Positions 4,078 through 6,243 of a DNA stretch of 6,243 nucleotides are shown here, in pieces. The stretch comes from Acidimicrobiaceae bacterium (lineage in GTDB: Bacteria; Actinomycetota; Acidimicrobiia; Acidimicrobiales; Ilumatobacteraceae). Every line of letters begins with the position of its first letter. Position 1 is the first letter of the stretch. The stretch lies in assembly GCA_003154135.1 (NCBI GenBank), contig PMCN01000299.1, positions 6,924 to 13,166 of the forward strand. Reading direction: 5' to 3'. A model generated the notes under the pieces. That model was not told the origin of the DNA and made no database searches. It saw nothing but the letters and a program-made list of their open reading frames with translations. The translations under genes were made by a program, and so were the position numbers.

Positions 4078-5748
4078 ATGACACACGCTGACGTCCTCAC
4101 CCTCGCCGACGAGTACTGGGCGTTCCACCGGAGCACCGCACAGTTGTGGAACATCGACAGGGGCGACGTCGAGCAGGTCGAGCACTGGGAGGATCTCAGC
4201 CGCGCCGGCGTGTCCGAGCGCACCCAGCGGCTTGAGGGGTTCGCTCTACGCGGCGACTCGTTGCTGGCCAGCGACGGCGAGCGCCAGCAGACCCTGGCTG
4301 CCGCGGTCGCGTTCAGCGCTCGCTCGATGATGGCGACGTTGCCCTATGCACGCGACTTCACTCTGGTTGCCGGCGCCGCGAACCTCACCACGTTCCTCAC
4401 CGTGATGACCCCTGGCTATGCCTTGACCTCCGCCGATGACGGCCGCAGGTACATCAGCAAGATGCGCGGCGTCCCACTGTTCATCGAGCAGCTCATCGAC
4501 GGCCTGCGCGGGGGTGTCGAGGACGGACGCTGCGTTAGCGCGCGAGGGGTGCGACGGGCGATTCGTGAGATCGACGACATCCTCGCCACCCGCCCCGCCC
4601 AGGACGCGCTCGCCCGGCAGGACGCGCCGAGCGAGCTGTCGGCGGAACAGGCCTCGGCGTTTCGAACCGAGCTGATCGCAGCGATCGACCGCGATGTGCG
4701 GCCGGCTCTGGCGACGTATCAGGCTGCGCTGCGCGACGAAGTGCTTCCTCACGGTGGCTCCGACGATCGTCCGGGGGTGTGCCACCTGGCGGGCGGAGCG
4801 GCCGACTACGAGAAGCTGCTGTGGGCGGCGACGTCCACCAAGCTCACGCCGGAGGAGGTTCACGAGATCGGGCGGCACCAACTCGCGCTGCTCGACGACG
4901 AGTACGCGCTCCTCGGGGGGCACGCACTCGCAATCGGCGAACCGCTCGCAGTGCGCGCCCAGCTGCGCGACGACCCGCAGCTGTGCTACCACGCGGCCGA
5001 CGAGATCGTCGCCGATGCGACCGCCGCGCTCGCTCGCGCCGATGTCGCTTCGTCGGCTTGGTTCGCTCGGCTTCCACGCGCGACCTGCACGTCGGTCGCG
5101 GTGACCAGAGGTCCGTTGGCCTACTACACCGCACCGTCACCCGACGGCGCCCGGCCGGGCACCTGCTACTTCAACGTCGGCGACCCGACGCTGTGGACTC
5201 GCGCCTCGCTCGAAGCGACCATGTTCCACGAGTCGGTGCCCGGCCATCACCTGCAACTGGCGCTCGCGCAAGAGCTCGACCTGCATCCGGTGGTGGGGGA
5301 GCTGGAGGTGGAGAGCTTCGGTGAAGGGTGGGGCCTGTACGCAGAGCGGCTGGCCGACGAGATGGGCCTCTACAGCGGACCGCTGCAGCGGCTGGGCATG
5401 CTGATGATGGACTCGCTGCGTGCGGCACGGCTGGTGGTCGACACCGGCTTGCACGCCTTTGGGTGGACCCGGGCGCGCGGCATCGAATTCTTGTCGGGCA
5501 CCACCTCGCTGCGCCACGCCGCGGTCGAGGCCGAGATCGACAGGTACATCGCGGCGCCCGGCCAGGCGACGAGCTACATGATCGGCCGGCTGGAGATCGA
5601 GCGCATCCGTCGAGCCGCCAGTTCGCGTCTGGGCGGCGGGTTCTCCCTGCCGGGCTTCCACGACACCGTGCTCGGCAACGGGATGATGCCGCTGTCGCAA
5701 CTGGAGCGGGTCGTCGACTCGTGGGTCAGACTTGCGTCACGGCGTTGA
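4078..5748 (+). CDS. DUF885 family protein, putative zinc metallopeptidase
   Basis: This 556-residue protein has no signal peptide or membrane segment, so it is probably cytosolic. It is recognised by the DUF885 (PF05960) hallmark HESVPGHHLQ at residues 384-393, a HExxxxH-type probable zinc and catalytic site, followed 30 residues later by E412-SFGEGWGLYAER, the family's second conserved block, which probably supplies a further metal ligand. The N-terminus (LADEYWAFH) and the C-terminal GQATSYMIGRLEI and FSLPGFHDTVLGNGMMPL stretches are also typical, so the protein looks full length and intact. The substrate is unknown; DUF885 proteins are annotated as peptidases with little biochemistry behind most of them. 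ATG 4078 is the first in-frame start; a weak GAAAG lies 8 nt upstream. It stands alone after a 250-bp gap, and a separate promoter for the next gene overlaps its 3' end. Confidence 0.9.
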   Translation: MTHADVLTLADEYWAFHRSTAQLWNIDRGDVEQVEHWEDLSRAGVSERTQRLEGFALRGDSLLASDGERQQTLAAAVAFSARSMMATLPYARDFTLVAGAANLTTFLTVMTPGYALTSADDGRRYISKMRGVPLFIEQLIDGLRGGVEDGRCVSARGVRRAIREIDDILATRPAQDALARQDAPSELSAEQASAFRTELIAAIDRDVRPALATYQAALRDEVLPHGGSDDRPGVCHLAGGAADYEKLLWAATSTKLTPEEVHEIGRHQLALLDDEYALLGGHALAIGEPLAVRAQLRDDPQLCYHAADEIVADATAALARADVASSAWFARLPRATCTSVAVTRGPLAYYTAPSPDGARPGTCYFNVGDPTLWTRASLEATMFHESVPGHHLQLALAQELDLHPVVGELEVESFGEGWGLYAERLADEMGLYSGPLQRLGMLMMDSLRAARLVVDTGLHAFGWTRARGIEFLSGTTSLRHAAVEAEIDRYIAAPGQATSYMIGRLEIERIRRAASSRLGGGFSLPGFHDTVLGNGMMPLSQLERVVDSWVRLASRR

Positions 5749-5757
5749 CCCGGGGCC

Positions 5758-5773
5758 TAGGGTCTGTCGATCA
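5758..5773 (+). promoter_or_regulatory. -10 box for the gene starting at 5773
   Basis: TAGGGT at 5758-5763 fits TANNNT and lies 9 bases before ATG 5773. With the usual six-base spacing, transcription would start at A5770, leaving a 3-nt leader, so this too would be almost leaderless. The TTGACC at 5745-5750 is only 7 bp upstream and too close to be the -35; TTGCGT at 5732-5737 is at a long 20-bp spacing. No ribosome binding site is visible. Confidence 0.5.
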
Positions 5774-6243
5774 TGAGCGACTCGGAGTCCTCACGCGACC
5801 CCGAGTCTGCGGCCGCACGCTCGGCCGCTGTCGATCTCTACTGGATCCCGTTGGGTGCTGGGGCGCACGTCGTGCGGATCAGCGGGAAGCTGTTCGAAGC
5901 GGCCTTGGCCCTCGTTGGCCGCCGTCCCCGGAGTGATCTCTACCATTCGGCGCTGGTCATCTCCGCTCCGGAAGGTCAGTTCGTGATCGAGCAGGCCCCG
6001 GTTCCCGATCTGCGTGGCGAGCGGCGAGGTGTCGTGGCGCAGGGTCCGGTCGGAATGCGATGGCTGGGCCGATTCCGGGTCTTCCGCTACGAGATTCGGC
6101 GCTGGCCAGAGGGCCAGATTCCCGACATCGATCAAGCGGTCGGCGGCCCGGTCAGGGTCACGGACGATGCCGAGCTCGCCGCACGGATTCTCGAGACCCT
6201 GCCGCTGATACCGACGCCCGTCTGGGGCCGTGACGAGCTCGAC
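5773..6243 (+). CDS. Conserved-looking hypothetical protein, N-terminal 157 residues (3' end outside window)
   Basis: An open frame runs from ATG 5773 to the window edge without a stop, giving 157 residues. Codons have the high-GC third-position bias of a real gene, and an almost leaderless -10 box precedes it. After a charged, probably disordered tail (1-17), a compact domain begins: DLYWIPLGAG (21-30), SGKLFEAALALV (37-48), LYHSALVIS (56-64), VIEQAPV (71-77), GVVAQGPVGMRWLGRFRVF (86-104), and PTPVWGRDEL near the edge. It resembles an uncharacterised protein family I recall from actinobacteria. The His in a YHSAL strand followed by another strand is reminiscent of NlpC/P60- or LRAT-like folds, but any catalytic cysteine would lie beyond the edge, so no function is assigned. 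No signal peptide or membrane helix is seen. Confidence 0.75.
   Translation, partial: MSDSESSRDPESAAARSAAVDLYWIPLGAGAHVVRISGKLFEAALALVGRRPRSDLYHSALVISAPEGQFVIEQAPVPDLRGERRGVVAQGPVGMRWLGRFRVFRYEIRRWPEGQIPDIDQAVGGPVRVTDDAELAARILETLPLIPTPVWGRDELD

Noticed and set aside
3788..4081. A 97-codon open frame running from the lipoprotein 3' end into the gap
   Set aside because: It overlaps the lipoprotein gene out of frame, is rich in Arg/Ser/Cys with no domain, and has no start signal.
5745..5750. TTGACC as a -35 box for the last gene
   Set aside because: It lies only 7 bp from the TAGGGT -10 box, far too close for a sigma-70-type spacer, and overlaps the stop codon of the DUF885 gene.
1..6243. CRISPR array, insertion sequence, transposase, toxin-antitoxin or phage defence genes
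   Set aside because: No regularly spaced repeats, no transposase motifs and no paired small genes are present; the only repeats are short and isolated.

Overview
The window is high-GC DNA with tightly packed plus-strand genes, most likely from an actinobacterium. The strongest argument is the truncated first gene. Its C-terminal half reads as MshA, the first committed enzyme of mycothiol synthesis, a thiol pathway confined to Actinobacteria. A YbjN-domain gene follows it directly, the same order as Rv0486-Rv0487 in Mycobacterium tuberculosis, where proC (Rv0500) lies a few genes further on; here proC is two genes after YbjN. Starts of the TANNNT-6 nt-ATG type also fit an actinobacterium. The exact genus cannot be read from the sequence; an environmental Acidimicrobiia-like lineage is a guess.

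Layout: (1) 1-1024, the 3' end of mshA and a YbjN-family gene 4 nt behind it. (2) 1025-1176, a 152-bp gap with three back-to-back hairpins, a 12-bp palindrome and a leaderless -10 box. (3) 1177-2559, a TetR/BetI-type regulator and proC; the regulator's TAG stop is also the first three bases of proC's -10 box. (4) 2560-2900, a gap of about 340 bp with repeats and hairpins but no supportable gene. (5) 2901-3827, a predicted secreted lipoprotein of unknown function in visibly less GC-rich DNA, bracketed by a near-identical 14/15-nt direct repeat. (6) 3828-4077, a second gap. (7) 4078-5748, a DUF885-type putative zinc peptidase. (8) 5773 to the window edge, the start of a conserved-looking hypothetical protein behind a TAGGGT -10 box.

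Functionally this is mostly housekeeping: redox thiol synthesis (mshA), proline synthesis (proC), one local regulator, one envelope lipoprotein and one peptidase. I do not see a multi-gene defence, mobile or biosynthetic system. The points that deserve a second look are regulatory and structural: the leaderless promoters, the stop-codon/-10 overlap, the hairpin cluster before tetR, the three-arm palindrome just upstream of the lipoprotein ATG, and the repeats that flank the lipoprotein gene.
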